DNA of 64,000 nt from Cyanophora paradoxa (taxonomy: Eukaryota > Glaucocystophyceae > Cyanophorales > Cyanophoraceae): contig QPMI01000473.1 in assembly GCA_004431415.1 (NCBI GenBank), forward strand, positions 1 through 64,000, given 5' to 3'. This document shows positions 22,264 through 33,669 of this stretch, piece after piece. The translations under genes and the position numbers were made by a program. Below the pieces are notes generated by a model, which did not search any database, had not been told where the DNA came from, and saw only the letters and a program-made list of their open reading frames with translations. Positions within the stretch are counted from its first letter, which is position 1; every line of letters begins with the position of its first letter.

Positions 22264-25115
22264 CTATTGATAGCTACAGGCTAGGCGCCGCGCGCGCAGC
22301 CGACGTTGGACGGGTAGAAGACTCGACGTCACGCCGCCACCGGGGATTCGGCGCTTGCCACTGCAGCTGCGGGTTGCGCCGCGGCCAACTTCGCCTGGGC
22401 GCGCGGAGCCGTCAGCGGGGCGGGGGCCGCGGGGCGCGCGGGCCGGCGGGCCGGGGCGGGGCGGGCGCGCCTGGCGGGCCTCGAGGCGCTGGAGGATGGC
22501 GCCGATGTGGTCCGGGGCCGCCTCCTTGGCCCGCCCACGGCGGCCCGTCAGCGTGGCCGCCTTGAGCTTCGACCAGCGCTCCCGCGCCGAGCAGGGCGCC
22601 CCGGTTCCCTCGAGCTCGGGCCCCGCGGGGGCGTCGGGAGAGGGCGGCGCCGGCGCCGCTCTCGGCTCTTCCAGCGGGTTCGAGGCGGGGCGCCGCAGAG
22701 GGCTCGCGCTGTGGGCGCTGGTGGAAAGAGCCGCGAAGGAGCCAGGCCTGCACGCGGGCACGTGGGTCAATTGCGAGGACTGACTGGCAGAGGCGCAGGC
22801 GCGGGCGTGGCGAAGCGCACCGTGCGGACCCGGCGCGGCCGGCGCCGGCGGGCGGGGCGGGCACCTCAAGGCTGGCCCCCATGGCCATGGCCAGCTGCAG
22901 GGAGCCAGAGCGCGCCGGGCTGGCCGCGGGGCGCGCGGCCGCGGCCGGCGAGGCGGTCATGAGGCTCGTGCGGCGCGCTGCGGGCCGGCCGCGGGGCGTC
23001 AGCGCTAGCCAGGGCGGGGCGGGGCGGGGCAAGCTTAAGGGTCGCGATCGGTGCGGTTCAAAGGGCGCACCGCTGGCGTTCCGCCGGACGGCGTCGAGCA
23101 GGGAATTCGAAGCCGGCGTGATGGGCCGCGAGCTCGAGGCCGTCCCGAGAGGGCTCCCGCCGCCCTCGCGCGGCGCCGGCCGCGGCTGAGGCCCCGCGGC
23201 GGGGGCCGCGGCCGGGTCCACCGCATCCGCCGCCGCGCCGTCGAGGCACGCCTCGGTGGGCGGTGCGGGGGAGGAGCAGCCGAAGAACAGCGGGCTGCCG
23301 CCGAGGCTCGCGATCGAGCTCGGGGCCGCGGCGTGGCGGTAGAGGAGGCGGCGGAGGAGGCGGGCCCGGGGTGCGGGGCGGGGAGGCCCCGCGGGAGGCC
23401 CCCGAGCTGCGGCCCGTGCTGGAGCCGGCCTCCGTGTCCGAGCAGAAGCGGACGCGGAAGCTCCCGGCCCCGGGGCACGGCGACCGCTCCGCGGCCGACG
23501 TCGAGGGCGCCGGCGCCGCGAGGGCCCGGGGCTGGCCACGGGCTGGCGGCGCCCGAGGAGGGGACGGAGATGGTGAGGGAGGCGAACCGCCCGCGCACGC
23601 AGATCGGGCCGGGCCCCATCTGGATGAGGCGGGGCGACCCGGAACCCGCCACGGGCGAGCCCTCCCGCCCCGCCGCCGCCACCGCTGCCCCCGCCAAAGA
23701 TCCAGAGTGTCAGCGGAGAGGCGCGAAATTGACCAGGGCGGGGCGGGGCGGGGGGCGGGTCGCACGTTCGCCCGAGAGGAGCGGGGGCGGGCCGGGGACG
23801 GCGTGGGCGGCCGGCGCCGACACCAGGGCGCCCAGGGCGGCGGCGAGGCCCGGCCCGCTCACGCCGGCGCTCGAGAGGCTCCCCATGCCCTCCCCTTGGC
23901 GCCGGCGCCCTCCGCCGCCGCCGCCGCGGGGCCCGACGCCGCGCGCGCGTCTGCACCGAAGCGGAAATTCAGCGGAAATTCATCCGAGGGCGGCGCGGCG
24001 GAGCATGTCGGGCGCACGGCGGCGCTGGAGGGCCTCGACGTGGAACGAGGCGGGGCCGTCCGCGAGGACAGCGATGTAGAACCAGCCTGCAGGGAACGCT
24101 TATAATTAGGCGGGAGGCGCAGAAGCGGGGAAGCGGGGGCGGGGCGGGGCTCGCCTGCGCGGAAGCGTGGGTGCGAGGGCTCGACGACGACCTCGGCCGA
24201 GGCGGGGAGGCCGGCGCCCGGGACGGCCACGGCCGCCCGCTGCGTCCAGGGGGCGGTGCCAGGGGAGGGGAACTTGTCCGCGGCCGAGACGGCGAGCGTG
24301 GCTGTGCGCCCCTCGTCGCCCAGCACCTCCGTCTCCGGCTGCGCTGCGGGGCCGTCAGCGACGCAAATTCAGCCGCGACGGATTCGAGTTCCAGAGGCCT
24401 AGGGCGCACTGAGGCGGACGACGAGGGCCTGGCGGGCGTCGCGGGCCTCGACGCGGAAGCAGGCGGCGCGGGGCGGCCCTTGGCGGCGCGCCCCGCGAGC
24501 GGGTGGAAGAGCCGCAGGCACGGCGAGGCGCACGCCCGGACGGAGAGGCGGTACTCCGCCGCCTCCGCCCCGTGCACCGCTGCGCGCGCCCCGAGGTCAG
24601 CCCCGAGCTGGAGTGGCCGGGCACTGCAGCTGGTGCCAGCGAGCTGACCGAGGAAGAGGGGCCCGGGGCGGACGGCCCAGGCCGGGTGCGCGTCGTTCAC
24701 CTCGATCGCGAGGACGCCGCCGCCGCCCCGCGCCGATGCGAACTCGTGCTGCTCCTGCGCGCAAGCTGCAGTCAGCGGGCGGCTCGCGATCGGCGGGGAA
24801 TCAAAGCAAAGCAAGGGGCGGGCGGGGGGGCGCGCCCTGCTGGGGCGCTCGTGGGCGAACGAGGCGAAGAGGTCGGGGTCCCCCGAGCTCGCCTTCAGGC
24901 GGATCTGAGCTCGCTCGAGCTCAGCGAAAAGGAACTTGATTTGAACGTAATTGGAGCTGGGCGGGGCGGGGCGGACGAGGAGGCGGTCGGCGCCCTTGGG
25001 GAGGGCGAGGCGGTAGTAGCGGGACTCGCCGGCCGAGACGCTCCCCACCGCCGCCTCGCCCGCCCGCAGCGCCGCGTGCTCGAAGAACTGCCGCGCCGGT
25101 TTAATAAGATGGACC
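22264..25115 (-). CDS. putative secreted or membrane protein with pre-peptidase (PPC)-like beta-sandwich modules
   Basis: Read on the minus strand from about 25.1 kb, the exons give GEAAVGSVSAGESRYYRLAL, then KGADRLL, an intron, then IRLKASSGDPDLFASF. This YxRLxLPxGADRLL...SGDPDL(F/Y)xSF pattern is the hallmark of the bacterial pre-peptidase C-terminal fold, also common as tandem ectodomain repeats in protists. Next come GVLAIEVNDAHPAW, EYRLSVRACASPCLRLF and RFRAGWFYIAVLADGPASFH. The last is joined across a GC-AG intron at 24087-24154 (CAG|GCGAGC) in phase. A polar, Arg/Ala/Pro-rich 3' part (ERWSKLKAATLTGRRGRAK near 22570) runs to a stop at 22264. Most exon limits between 22.3 and 23.9 kb are unresolved, and this part could be a separate gene. 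The start codon and signal peptide were not found. Confidence 0.42.
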
Positions 25116-25143
25116 GAGCTCGTATTTAATTCAATGATTTTAA

Positions 25144-26609
25144 TCATTTTTGCGCGCGCGCCTCCCAGCGGTCTGCCTTGCGCATCATGTCGCGGATCTC
25201 CTCGAGGTCCGAGTCCTGCGATCAAATCTGTCATCAAGATCTGATCCGGGTGGACGTTCGAACACATCGGCGCACAAACTGGTTCTCCTGCGACCCGCCG
25301 CGCCGCCGCGGCTCGCGGTGCACCTGCGGGCACGAAACTGAACGACCGGAAAAGGAAAGCAGACCGCGAAAAGACGCGAAATTTAAAGGGCGCACGCGCT
25401 CGGAGCTGCGCCCTGCGAGGTGCTCCATCCAGGAGAGCGAGGCCGGGGGCGCGTGCTCGTGCCGCGCCTCGCAGTCGCCCTCGTCGGAGCTCGCCGTCGA
25501 GTGGCGGCCCGACGCGGGCGGCTGGCCCTGGCCATGGCCGAGGGGCCCGGGGACGTTCAGGGGGCGGGCGTGCCCCGCCTCGCCCTCCGAGCATTCGAAC
25601 GCGGAGGCGGCGGAGGCGAGTTCGGGCCCGAGCTCGCCGGCCGACGCGTACGCCTCCAAATCGGTGGCTGCAGCTGCCTCGGCGCGGCGCGCGGGGAAAG
25701 TCCCGATCGAGGTGAAGTCGGGCGAGTAGCAGAAGGAGGCGGAGGGGGGAAGCGGCAGGCTGCGGCGCTTGAGGGCTGCCATGGCCAGGCGCGCCCCGGA
25801 GGCCGGCGGCGCCGGAGACTCGCGATCGGACTCCGCGGGCTGCAGGCAGAACGACCCGACGCGGGGGGCAGTGGCGCGGGCCCGGGCGAGCGGGGAACCC
25901 TCCGCGTCGGGGGAGGGCTTCTGGAATGCGGGGGCGACGGGGACGGGGGCGAGGAGGGGCGGGGCGGGGGACCAGGAGCTGGGCGCGCGCGGCTCGATGA
26001 CGGCGAGGCGGTCGCGGCCAGCGCCGGCGCCGCTGAGCAGCGACGCCGCGAGCGCGACGGCCGCCGAGACCTCCGAGGCCTCCCGCGAGGGCCGCCGCTT
26101 CCCCTCGCCAGGGACCTTGACCGAGGCGGAGCGGGCGCCCTCCTCCTCCGCATCCCTCTCCCGGGCCCGCACCAGCGTGAAGGAGCGCGACGCGCGGCCG
26201 ATCTGCACGGCCGGCAGCAGTGGCGAGCCGTACGCGTCGCCGGCGCCCGCCGGCGGCCGGGCCATGGCCAGCGAGGAGGCCTCGGGCTCCTGTACGCGTG
26301 GAAAATGAGCCCGCCGCGCAGCGCATTTAATCCAAATACTCTAGATCTGTAAATCGATATCAAGTAAACTGCAGCTGTTGGCTTGCGCACGCTGGCGGCC
26401 GCGGGCGGCGAGGCGGCGCCCTCGACGAGGTAGGCGAGGCGGTCGATCTTGCGGTCGAACTGGACGAAGTCGGCGCGCTCCGCCGCGCTCCCCCGCCTCG
26501 CCTGCGCGCCCGCCGATGCCGCAGCCGAGTAGAGCGGGGCCTCCGGCGGCCCGAATGACAGCAGAGCGCCGGCCTGTGACGCCTCGTGGGGATCTTCGCG
26601 CGGGGGCAT
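25144..26609 (-). CDS. unrecognised Ala/Ser/Pro-rich protein, four exons, 410 aa
   Basis: The exons are 26391-26609, 25396-26289, 25276-25323 and 25144-25215, a total of 1233 nt in constant phase. The introns are 26290-26390, 25324-25395 and 25216-25275, and all three start GTGCGC. The protein begins MPPREDPHEA, carries FVQFDRKIDRLAYLVEGA near residue 50, and has a long low-complexity middle with scattered acidic Ser clusters (STASSDEGDCEARHE). It ends with a short charged helix, DSDLEEIRDMMRKADRWEA, then RAQK and stop. No known domain is visible, nor any signal peptide or membrane segment. The terminal helix may be a protein-interaction element. A CAG/CTG trinucleotide tract lies just upstream of the start codon. 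The gene model is firm but the function is unknown. Confidence 0.7.
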
Positions 26610-26630
26610 GACGGCAAACAGCAATGCTAG

Positions 26631-26631
<1 letters not shown>

Positions 26632-26675
<44 letters not shown>
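26632..26675. repeat. (GCT)n/(AGC)n trinucleotide repeat, about 14-15 units
   Basis: An uninterrupted GCT repeat lies 22 bp upstream of the minus-strand start codon at 26609. On the transcript strand it reads (AGC)n and keeps the reading frame open as poly-Ala, but a stop upstream and the absence of an ATG place it in the 5' leader rather than the protein. Confidence 0.85.
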
Positions 26676-28388
26676 GCTATACGTAGTAGCTAGATCAAGA
26701 TTTCAGGAGCTGGCTCGCCGCGCGCGCGTGTCTTTTTTTTTTTTTTTGGTGAATTACCGGCCACAGTCTCTAGACACCAGCACTGCGGGGGCTGCCCAGG
26801 GGGCATAAAGACAAAAAAGCAAAATAACTAAGACAAGAGCACGAAGAAAGATAAGACAAAGAGCCAAAATCGACAATAAAAAAGGAAAGACACAGAGCTC
26901 GAGACAGATCGATAGCGAGAAGAGACGATAAATCGAGCAGATCTAGGGACAGAGGATAACTGACACGAAGAAGAGCCAGAGCTAGAGATACCATCAATAT
27001 CAGAAGGAATTACATCACTAAGAAGCGGGGGACAAAATTGAGAAAGATAAATAACAGGAAGAAGACAAGTAAGAGGAACAACAAGACGACATGGAGGCGG
27101 AGGCGAAGCAGGACGATGCGAAAGGGCAGAGCTACGGCACGAGGTCGAGGAGGACACAGGAGGCGGAGCAGGCGGATCAAGAGCAGGCAAAAGGACAGTC
27201 AAAGGAATCACTAAAGCCGGCCAGGGTCGAGGCGGGCAATCGAACTGCAAACGACGGCGAACAACAGGTCGAGCACGAGGACTATAGCTAGTATTGAAAC
27301 TAACTCTAGCATCAACACTACGATCAGAATCCGAACCAGACCGAACTAAACTAGAAGACGAAGAAGTACGCCGGCGCCGGCGGGATACGATCGCGACCAG
27401 CGAAGCAGAAGACGAAGGCAAAGGCGGCAGTCCGGTATCAAGAACAAAGGCCGGAGGGTCCGGCCCGGCAAACCGCCGGGGGGAAGTAGAAGGAGCCGCA
27501 GGCTCGGCAAGCCGGCGACGGGTACGACCACGAGTCCGGGAGGAGATCGGGGAAGCCGGTCCCGGAGCTGAGGGCCCAGGAGCAGAGCCAGGAGAAGGTA
27601 AGCCCGGCGAGAAATCTGACCCGGAGCCGGAACCCAGCGAACGACGACGACGAAGAGGCCCCCGAGGAGCCACGACGGGGGAGCTACCGAGCAAAGTACT
27701 GACAGCCGGCGCCGAACACGGCGGCGGAGGTACCCCGCAGACAGTGGCAGGCGGAGAGTCCAGGGTCGATCGAGAGATCCGCCGACGGGAATGCGGCGGG
27801 GGCCGACGAGACGGAAGAGGCCTAGGCGAGGAGGGGGCCGAGGAAGGGTCGGAGGCAGGGGAAGGGCCGCGAGCAGGTGACGGGGATCGCTGCCGGCGCC
27901 GAAGAGAGGGCAGCGAAGCTGGAGAAAGGTCGGGTGGCGCCGGATCAGATGACACGGAGGTCATGGCCATGGGCGGCGCAGAGAGAGACGAGCTCGAGGG
28001 CGCAAGGGCCCGACGAGGGCGCCGGCGGCGAATCTCACGAGCGCCAGGAAGCGGGATAGGACCCGCATATGGGACCCGAGGCGCCGAAGGGGGAGCAGGG
28101 AGCCGGAATGACGGGGAGACCGAAAAGAGGACAGTCTCGCCAACACTCGGAAGCGGGGCAGAGGCCGAGGACCCGGAGCTCGAGGGGGGGAGGAGGGCGG
28201 AGGAGGAGAGAGAAGGCGGCTATTCGAAGGGTATGGAGAATCGAGAGCGGAGGCGAGGGAGGCCGAAGTGATGGCGAGCTCTGGAGGCGAGGGGGCCTGC
28301 AAGCGGATCCGGGAAAGTGGATGCAGATGCAAAGAGACCGGGGACGTAGAGGCGGTAGGGGCATGCAAAAAGATAGTGCCGCCCAGCG

Positions 28389-30548
28389 TCACAGTTGCAG
28401 AAGCGGGGGCAAGAAGGATGGGCTGAAGAGGGGGCTGAACCAGGAGGACGTCAGAAAGAGGGCCTCGCAGGGGCGGAAGTGGAGGAGCAAGGGGAAGAGG
28501 TAAGAAGGGGTATGGAGCTGCAAGATGACCAGGGACCTGCCGGGGAACAGGCAAGTGAAGAGGCCCCGTGACAGCAAGTTGTAAGGAGGGAGGAGGCAGA
28601 GGCGGGGCCAGAGGGCCAAGGAGCACAGGGATCGGGACCGCAGGGAATGGGGGAAAGGAGCGTCGAGAGGGGCAGCGAGAGCAGGAATAGGAATGGGCCC
28701 AAGGGTCACTACAGGGGCCAGAGCAGGAGGGGACGGCGCAGGAGGCGGGCGACCACCAGGGATCCCCAACGGGACATTCCCACGAACGGCAAACTCCGCA
28801 GGATTCCGGAGGACAGAATCGATGTCACGCGAAGAGACGAGGTTGTCAGCACCGCCCGAAGAAGGAGCGCCGGACGAGTCAGAATCAGAGCTTGAACTAG
28901 AACGATGAGAACCGGTACCAGACTCTGAATCATGTGCGTCATCATCCGAGGCAGCCTGATCATCAGCGTCAGCAGCAGCCAAGCGAGCGCGCCGCTCCTC
29001 CAACAAGGCCGAAGCCTGCGGAAGGGTGAACTCGAGGTACGACATATTTCTGTCCCAGGCGGCAACAAGCGCGGCGCGGTTGTAAGAAGGTGCATCAATG
29101 TCAGCCTCCTCAAGATCGCACCGAGCGCGAGCAACCTGTTGGATGGAAAATACGCCAGCAAGGATCGCTCCAAGTGAGCGAAGGCAGAAGGCGGGGTTAA
29201 CTTTACTGCGCAAAATGGGTCCAGATAAATCCGGAACCGAGAGGATGTGGAAGAGAGAGAGGTCAGGCACTGCGACCTCTTCACGCTCATCCGGTGGAAG
29301 AGTAGAAGCCCAGAAATTCAGGCGCTCACGAATGAAATCCCAGAACGAACGAGAAAGCGGGCACTCAGAGAAAACGTGCGCGTGAGAGCGAGCAGATCCG
29401 TCATTACAAACCCGACAGAAACGACGGCGGGGCGACTGTTGCTCGCCCAAACGATACAATTTGAAATGCAAACGGTAAAGAGCATCGATCCAAAGCATCG
29501 GGAAACACTGAAGGACGACAAGATTAGGAAGACGGGACGGAGACAAGGCGCCGGGAAACCCCCACTTAGCATCGGGCATCTGAGCGTGGCTAGACACATC
29601 GCGAAGCCGCTGGACCTCAAGGCAGTAGAAGCGACGAACAGAGGAGAGGCGGAGAGGGAGCATACGAGCGAAAGTGAACGCAAGATTATCAAGAGAAAGA
29701 AAGGCCGAAGGACCTGCGCCAAGAACAAAAAGGCCAGGCAGGGTCCCGCGACGAAAAGAGAGGAAGACAGCGCTGAAGCAAACATGCAGCGGGAGCAAAC
29801 GGGACAGAATTGAATTGGAGCTCGAGGATAGGCCCACAGGGTGGGAAGCCGCAGGGCGGCAAGGAACGCGCGGTACGTAGTCCAGCACCCGTGGAATTAT
29901 CTGGTTATCGCGAACGGGGAAGGCAACAAAAGTACCACTTGGGCCTCGAAGGAGAGCAAACGAGGCGTCCGGTCCGGACCACCAGAGATGCTGAGGCGGC
30001 GGTGCAGGGGCCTCGAGAACCTGGCGCCAAGTAGCCGGGAGCGCAGAGCACAGACTAGGGAAAAAGGAGTGGAGGGCGGAGGAGGCAGCTGCTGGAGCCC
30101 GGAACCCCCGGGCAGCACAATCCCAGATATCGCAGACCCGCAGCAAGCCGGACCGTGCACAGCGACTCCAGTCGACCTCGTCGCCGGGAGTACTGAACAG
30201 AGGATTGAAGAAAAGAGGTTGGGATAACACTTCGGGAGAGTTACGAGGTTGACACACGCCCTGGCGCTGAGCCCACTCGGAGAGAGTCTGCTTCCAAATA
30301 GGAGGCAAGTCAAGTCTGTCAAGTGGGAGGCGGAGCGAGACAAGGGCGGGGCCATAGGAAAAAGGTGCCAGCTGAGCGTCCAGTTTGCTCAAGAGGTACT
30401 CCTTCCAAGGAGCCGAACAAGAGGGGTCAGCGAGCAAGGCCACCCACTTCATTTTCAGCGATAACGAAAAAGCTCGAATATCCGGGCAGTTGAGACCACC
30501 TTGACGCCACGGCAGAGGAGAAATATACTTCGAAAGCTGCCCGCTCAC
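28389..30548 (-). pseudogene. LINE family 1 ORF2 C-terminal half with CCHC zinc motif
   Basis: The segment continues ORF2 after the thumb. PWRQGGLNCPDI matches the conserved PxxxGGLxxPD block found after LINE RTs. FCRVCNDGSARSHAHVFSEC is the C-x2-C...H-x4-C zinc motif, followed by SFWDFIRERLNFW. A polar Ser/Asp-rich stretch lies near the C terminus (about 28900). The 1.6 kb downstream to the poly-A is open in overlapping frames, Ser/Pro/Arg-rich and probably untranslated or decayed. Confidence 0.75.
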
Positions 30549-31528
30549 GCCAGCAAAAGCGCGAAGCTTCTCTTGCCATGTCGAATACTGAGCATCAGGG
30601 GGTCAAGCAAATATAGAGCATAATGTAGGGACCCAATAAATACAGCCCAGGCAAGGAGAACGCCGGAACGCATCGGCATGCGATAAGTCTTCGCTTGCTG
30701 GACACGGATATCAAGAGCAGCGTTCTTTTTCCGCCAGAACCGAGACAGATCGGGCTCTAGTGGAAAGCCCAGGTATTTTCGAATTTTTTCAGCGGGAGGG
30801 AGATCCGTCACCTGAAGACGCCGCCAGGGGCAGTCCTCGACGCTAGGCCAGGCATGTGCGGGGATATCGCGGAGTGGAAGAAGGCTAGATTTCTCGAGAT
30901 TAATAAGAGCTCCAGAGAGCCGGCAGTATTTATCAAAGCACTCTTTCCAGAAAGGCAATTCGGTAAAAGACGAGATTAAAGGAACAGTGTCGTCTGCAAA
31001 CTGGAGCACCTTGCAAAGAGAGCTAGAGGACAAGCGGACACCTCGTATACGAGCATCAGCATTAATCAAAAGGGCTAAAAGGTGTGTGCACAAATTATAT
31101 AGATAGGGCGAAAGGGGGCCACCCTGACGTACACCGCATCGAATGGGGAAAGGGGCGGAGGTCCAGCCGTTAATGTGAACAGAACCCTGCAGATCAGAGT
31201 AGAGCAGGCGGACCCACTTGATAAATTGGGACCCGAAACCGAACTGTTCGAGCGACCAGAAAAGGAAGCTCCAGTTAACGCGGTCATAGGCTTTTGAAAA
31301 ATCAAGAAATCCGAAGCACAGCTGTTCGAGTGCAGGATTACCGCCCTCGTAATGCATGAGAAGATAAACAAGCATAACCTGGTGCACTGCGGACCGACGA
31401 TGAATAAAGCCAGACTGAAAGCGGGATACAAGACCAGACATGAGTGGCGTTAAGCGGTTGGAGAGGGCGCGCTCGACTGCACGCTCTTCGACATTAGAGA
31501 GAGAAATTGGGCGGCGATTTGCAATCAA
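30545..31528 (-). pseudogene. LINE family 1 reverse transcriptase, 5'-truncated
   Basis: All the finger and palm motifs are present in order: ANRRPISLSNVEERAVER (region 1), FLDFSKAYDRVNW (motif A, catalytic Asp), GVRQGGPLSPYLYNL (motif B), LQFADDTV (motif C, catalytic DD), GALINLEKS (motif D) and KYLGFPL (motif E). The endonuclease is absent because the copy is 5'-truncated. The frame stops at 30545 and continues one base out of phase in the next open frame, so this copy cannot make a full ORF2 protein without frameshifting. Confidence 0.85.
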
Positions 31529-31557
31529 AGTAGGGTCCGTTGCCGGTGCGCGTGTCT

Positions 31558-32692
31558 GATGATGAACGACTCGACTGCCGTCTAAACTGAAAGCACGCCC
31601 TCCCGGACGTTCTCAGCTGTCGCCGTCGAGTCGGAGTCGACCGCACCACGTATACGAGTATACGGACGCGCGGACCGCGGCGCGCGCGCGTCGCCACTGG
31701 GCCAGGTCGCTGCTCGCGATCGGGAGTCGGGAGTCGGGAGCGCTCACTGCAGGCTGCAGCTGATGAGTCGACGTCACTGAGTCACGGTCACCCGCGCGCT
31801 GCCGGCCATGCCCGCGCAAGGCTGATGACAGCCTTCGACAGGTACGTGGTGATCCGCCGGGTACCGGTACTGATGACAGCGTACGCCGGGTACCCCTCGA
31901 TCATGATCATGATCAGGATTCAGGACCGCGCGCTGCGCGCGCACAGCGGCGCACTGCGGCAATTGCAAGTTTGAAACCGCGAGCTCGAGGCTCGAGCTCG
32001 AGGGCGGCCCGCCGGGCCCGGGCCGGGCCTCGCGAGTCGCGAGTCGCGACTCGCGACTCTGAGTCGCGACTCGCGAGTCGCGACTCGCGAGTCGCGAATC
32101 GCGATTCGCGAATCACTCGCGATCGGCGCCGATTCGGCGCAGTTGATCGGCGCAGTCGCGAATGATTGTTGCCAACAACGACAAGTTCAACCGTTGAACA
32201 GGCCCAGTTGCTTGAAGTCAACCCCGGCCCTGTCACAGTGTGAGTCAGTGGCAGTGCCGACTCAGTGCTGTCACTAAAAGTCACTGAATCTATAGCTGAA
32301 TCTATAGCTTCACTAAAAAGGCGTGTGCCCTTCGTACGTTTAATACGTCGTTTGTACATCGATGGCGCACAAAGGGTGTTGACTCAGGCACTTCTTTCAA
32401 TCGCGAACAGTTGGAGCCCCCTTTTTTCTCTTTGTTTTGGCAATGACGCCAGCTTTCACATGTTGACTCGTTTTTACGTTTGAAAGCATATGAGGTTGCG
32501 GCGAAAAAAATCAATCGCCAAATGAAAAAGGCTACTTTTCCAGCCTTCAATTTCAAGCTTCATCGGCGAATCATCGCATGCACATGCATCAATTGCAAAT
32601 GATTATGACTCCTAATTTTTTAATTCAAGGCCACCAGTAGTCACTCTAGATCTACTGGTGATGGCGTGTGCCTGATGGCCGGCCAGTGCGGC
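31558..32692. other. intergenic with palindromic CGCGAGTCG array
   Basis: This spacer between two LINEs contains a dense array of GAGTCGCGA/TCGCGACTC words at 32029-32121, a GATCATGATCATGATC run near 31901-31917 and no supported gene. Confidence 0.6.
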
Positions 32693-32710
32693 GGCCACTG
32701 CGGCCAGTGG

Positions 32711-33669
32711 CTGAGCCCCACCCTGCTCACTTCCTATCGTCCAGCTCCTACCCTGCTAGCGCAGCCTCCCACTTCGACTCTCGGGGTTCTGCCCTCCTCC
32801 CCCTACACCGATACATCCCCCACGGACGACTCCTCGATGCCCGCCTCGTTCTCGTCCCCATCCTCACCTATTCCCCAATTCAACAGACCCCACCAGCCCC
32901 CTCGCTAACTCCTTCCTCCAGCAGACCTCCGGGACACTGGCACCTACTTGCTCTATTTCCACAGACGCGCTCATTCTACTTCTACAATGGCTCCCTCGAC
33001 GTTCCTGATCACCTTGTCTCCTTTGCACAAGACTTGGCGGCCACTTGGAGTCAGCGCGACTCTGGATCTCCCCTCCCCCCCACTCCCTTCTGCAGATGGA
33101 CCTATCTACGCCCGGAGACATCCCTCTCCGTTCTCCAGCCCCCAAACAGCACGGCCTGCGGTCCACTCCTCCTCCTCACAGCTGACCTACTCAGTCGCTC
33201 CTCAGCACTTACCCCGTCGGACCTGCCCCGCCCCCCAGCCTACATTCAGGCCGACGCTGCAGCGCTCCGCAGATACCGTGAATATATTGCCCTCAGCCTC
33301 TGCTACGGGTCCGTCACCCTTGACCCCCTATGCTGCAGCCCAACCCTCCCGGCCCTCCGGCCCCCGCCGACCTTCCCCGGGCGTACCCATCCGCCGCGCC
33401 GCCCCCCAGTCTCCACCGGCGGCACCCTCCCTACCCTCGACTCCCCACCATCCTCTCCCAACCATCCAGCCCTCCCGCGCTCCCCAACTGTGCTTGAGTC
33501 TCCCCCGCCCCGCCCCGAAGGGCCCGCCACCCCCTCCCTCCCGGCGCCCGCTACGCCCAAGAACTCGCCTCTCAGCTCGCCGACCTGGCTCGCAACGAAG
33601 CCTCCGCCACAGCGCGCCGTCTCTTCCGGCCGTCCCACGTTACCCCACTCGAAGCGGCGTCCATCCTAA
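32711..33669 (+). pseudogene. Ulp1/SENP (C48)-like cysteine protease domain in LINE family 2
   Basis: The frame shows the C48 layout: LVLVPIL (strand before the catalytic His), GHWHLLALFP (His-Trp), FYFYNGSL (position of the YxDSL Asp), LQPPNSTACGPLLLLTADLL (Gln then catalytic Cys-Gly), and ALRRYREYIAL (C-terminal Arg helix). The acidic member of the triad is not in its usual place: the YxDSL position reads YNGSL, with an Asp two residues later. Some non-LTR retrotransposons, such as NeSL-type elements, carry Ulp1-like proteases, so the finding has precedent, but there the protease precedes the RT. The 5' end is cut at the insertion junction and the frame does not continue into the zinc-motif ORF. 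Confidence 0.6.

Larger units (their letters stand above)
26734..31547 (-). mobile_element. 5'-truncated LINE (family 1) with reverse transcriptase
   Basis: This non-LTR retrotransposon is inserted on the minus strand. Its 3' end is a poly-T run starting at 26734 (a poly-A tail on the element strand), preceded in element sense by a conserved tail (CCGGTAATTCACC). A 10-bp target-site duplication GCGCGTGTCT flanks it at 26724-26733 and 31548-31557. The element starts inside the RT domain, so the endonuclease and ORF1 are missing, typical of aborted target-primed reverse transcription. The reading frame shifts by one base near 30546. Two more fragments of the same 3' tail lie at 46865-46931 and 47627-47681. 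Confidence 0.85.

Noticed and set aside
23969-26326. 785-codon minus-strand open frame taken as one protein
   Set aside because: It mixes frames of two genes; splice-consistent exons use other frames for large parts of it.
26828-27970. 380-codon Ser/Pro/Arg-rich frame in the 3' part of LINE family 1
   Set aside because: It lies downstream of the ORF2 stop in the element's 3' region, with overlapping frames equally open and no domain.
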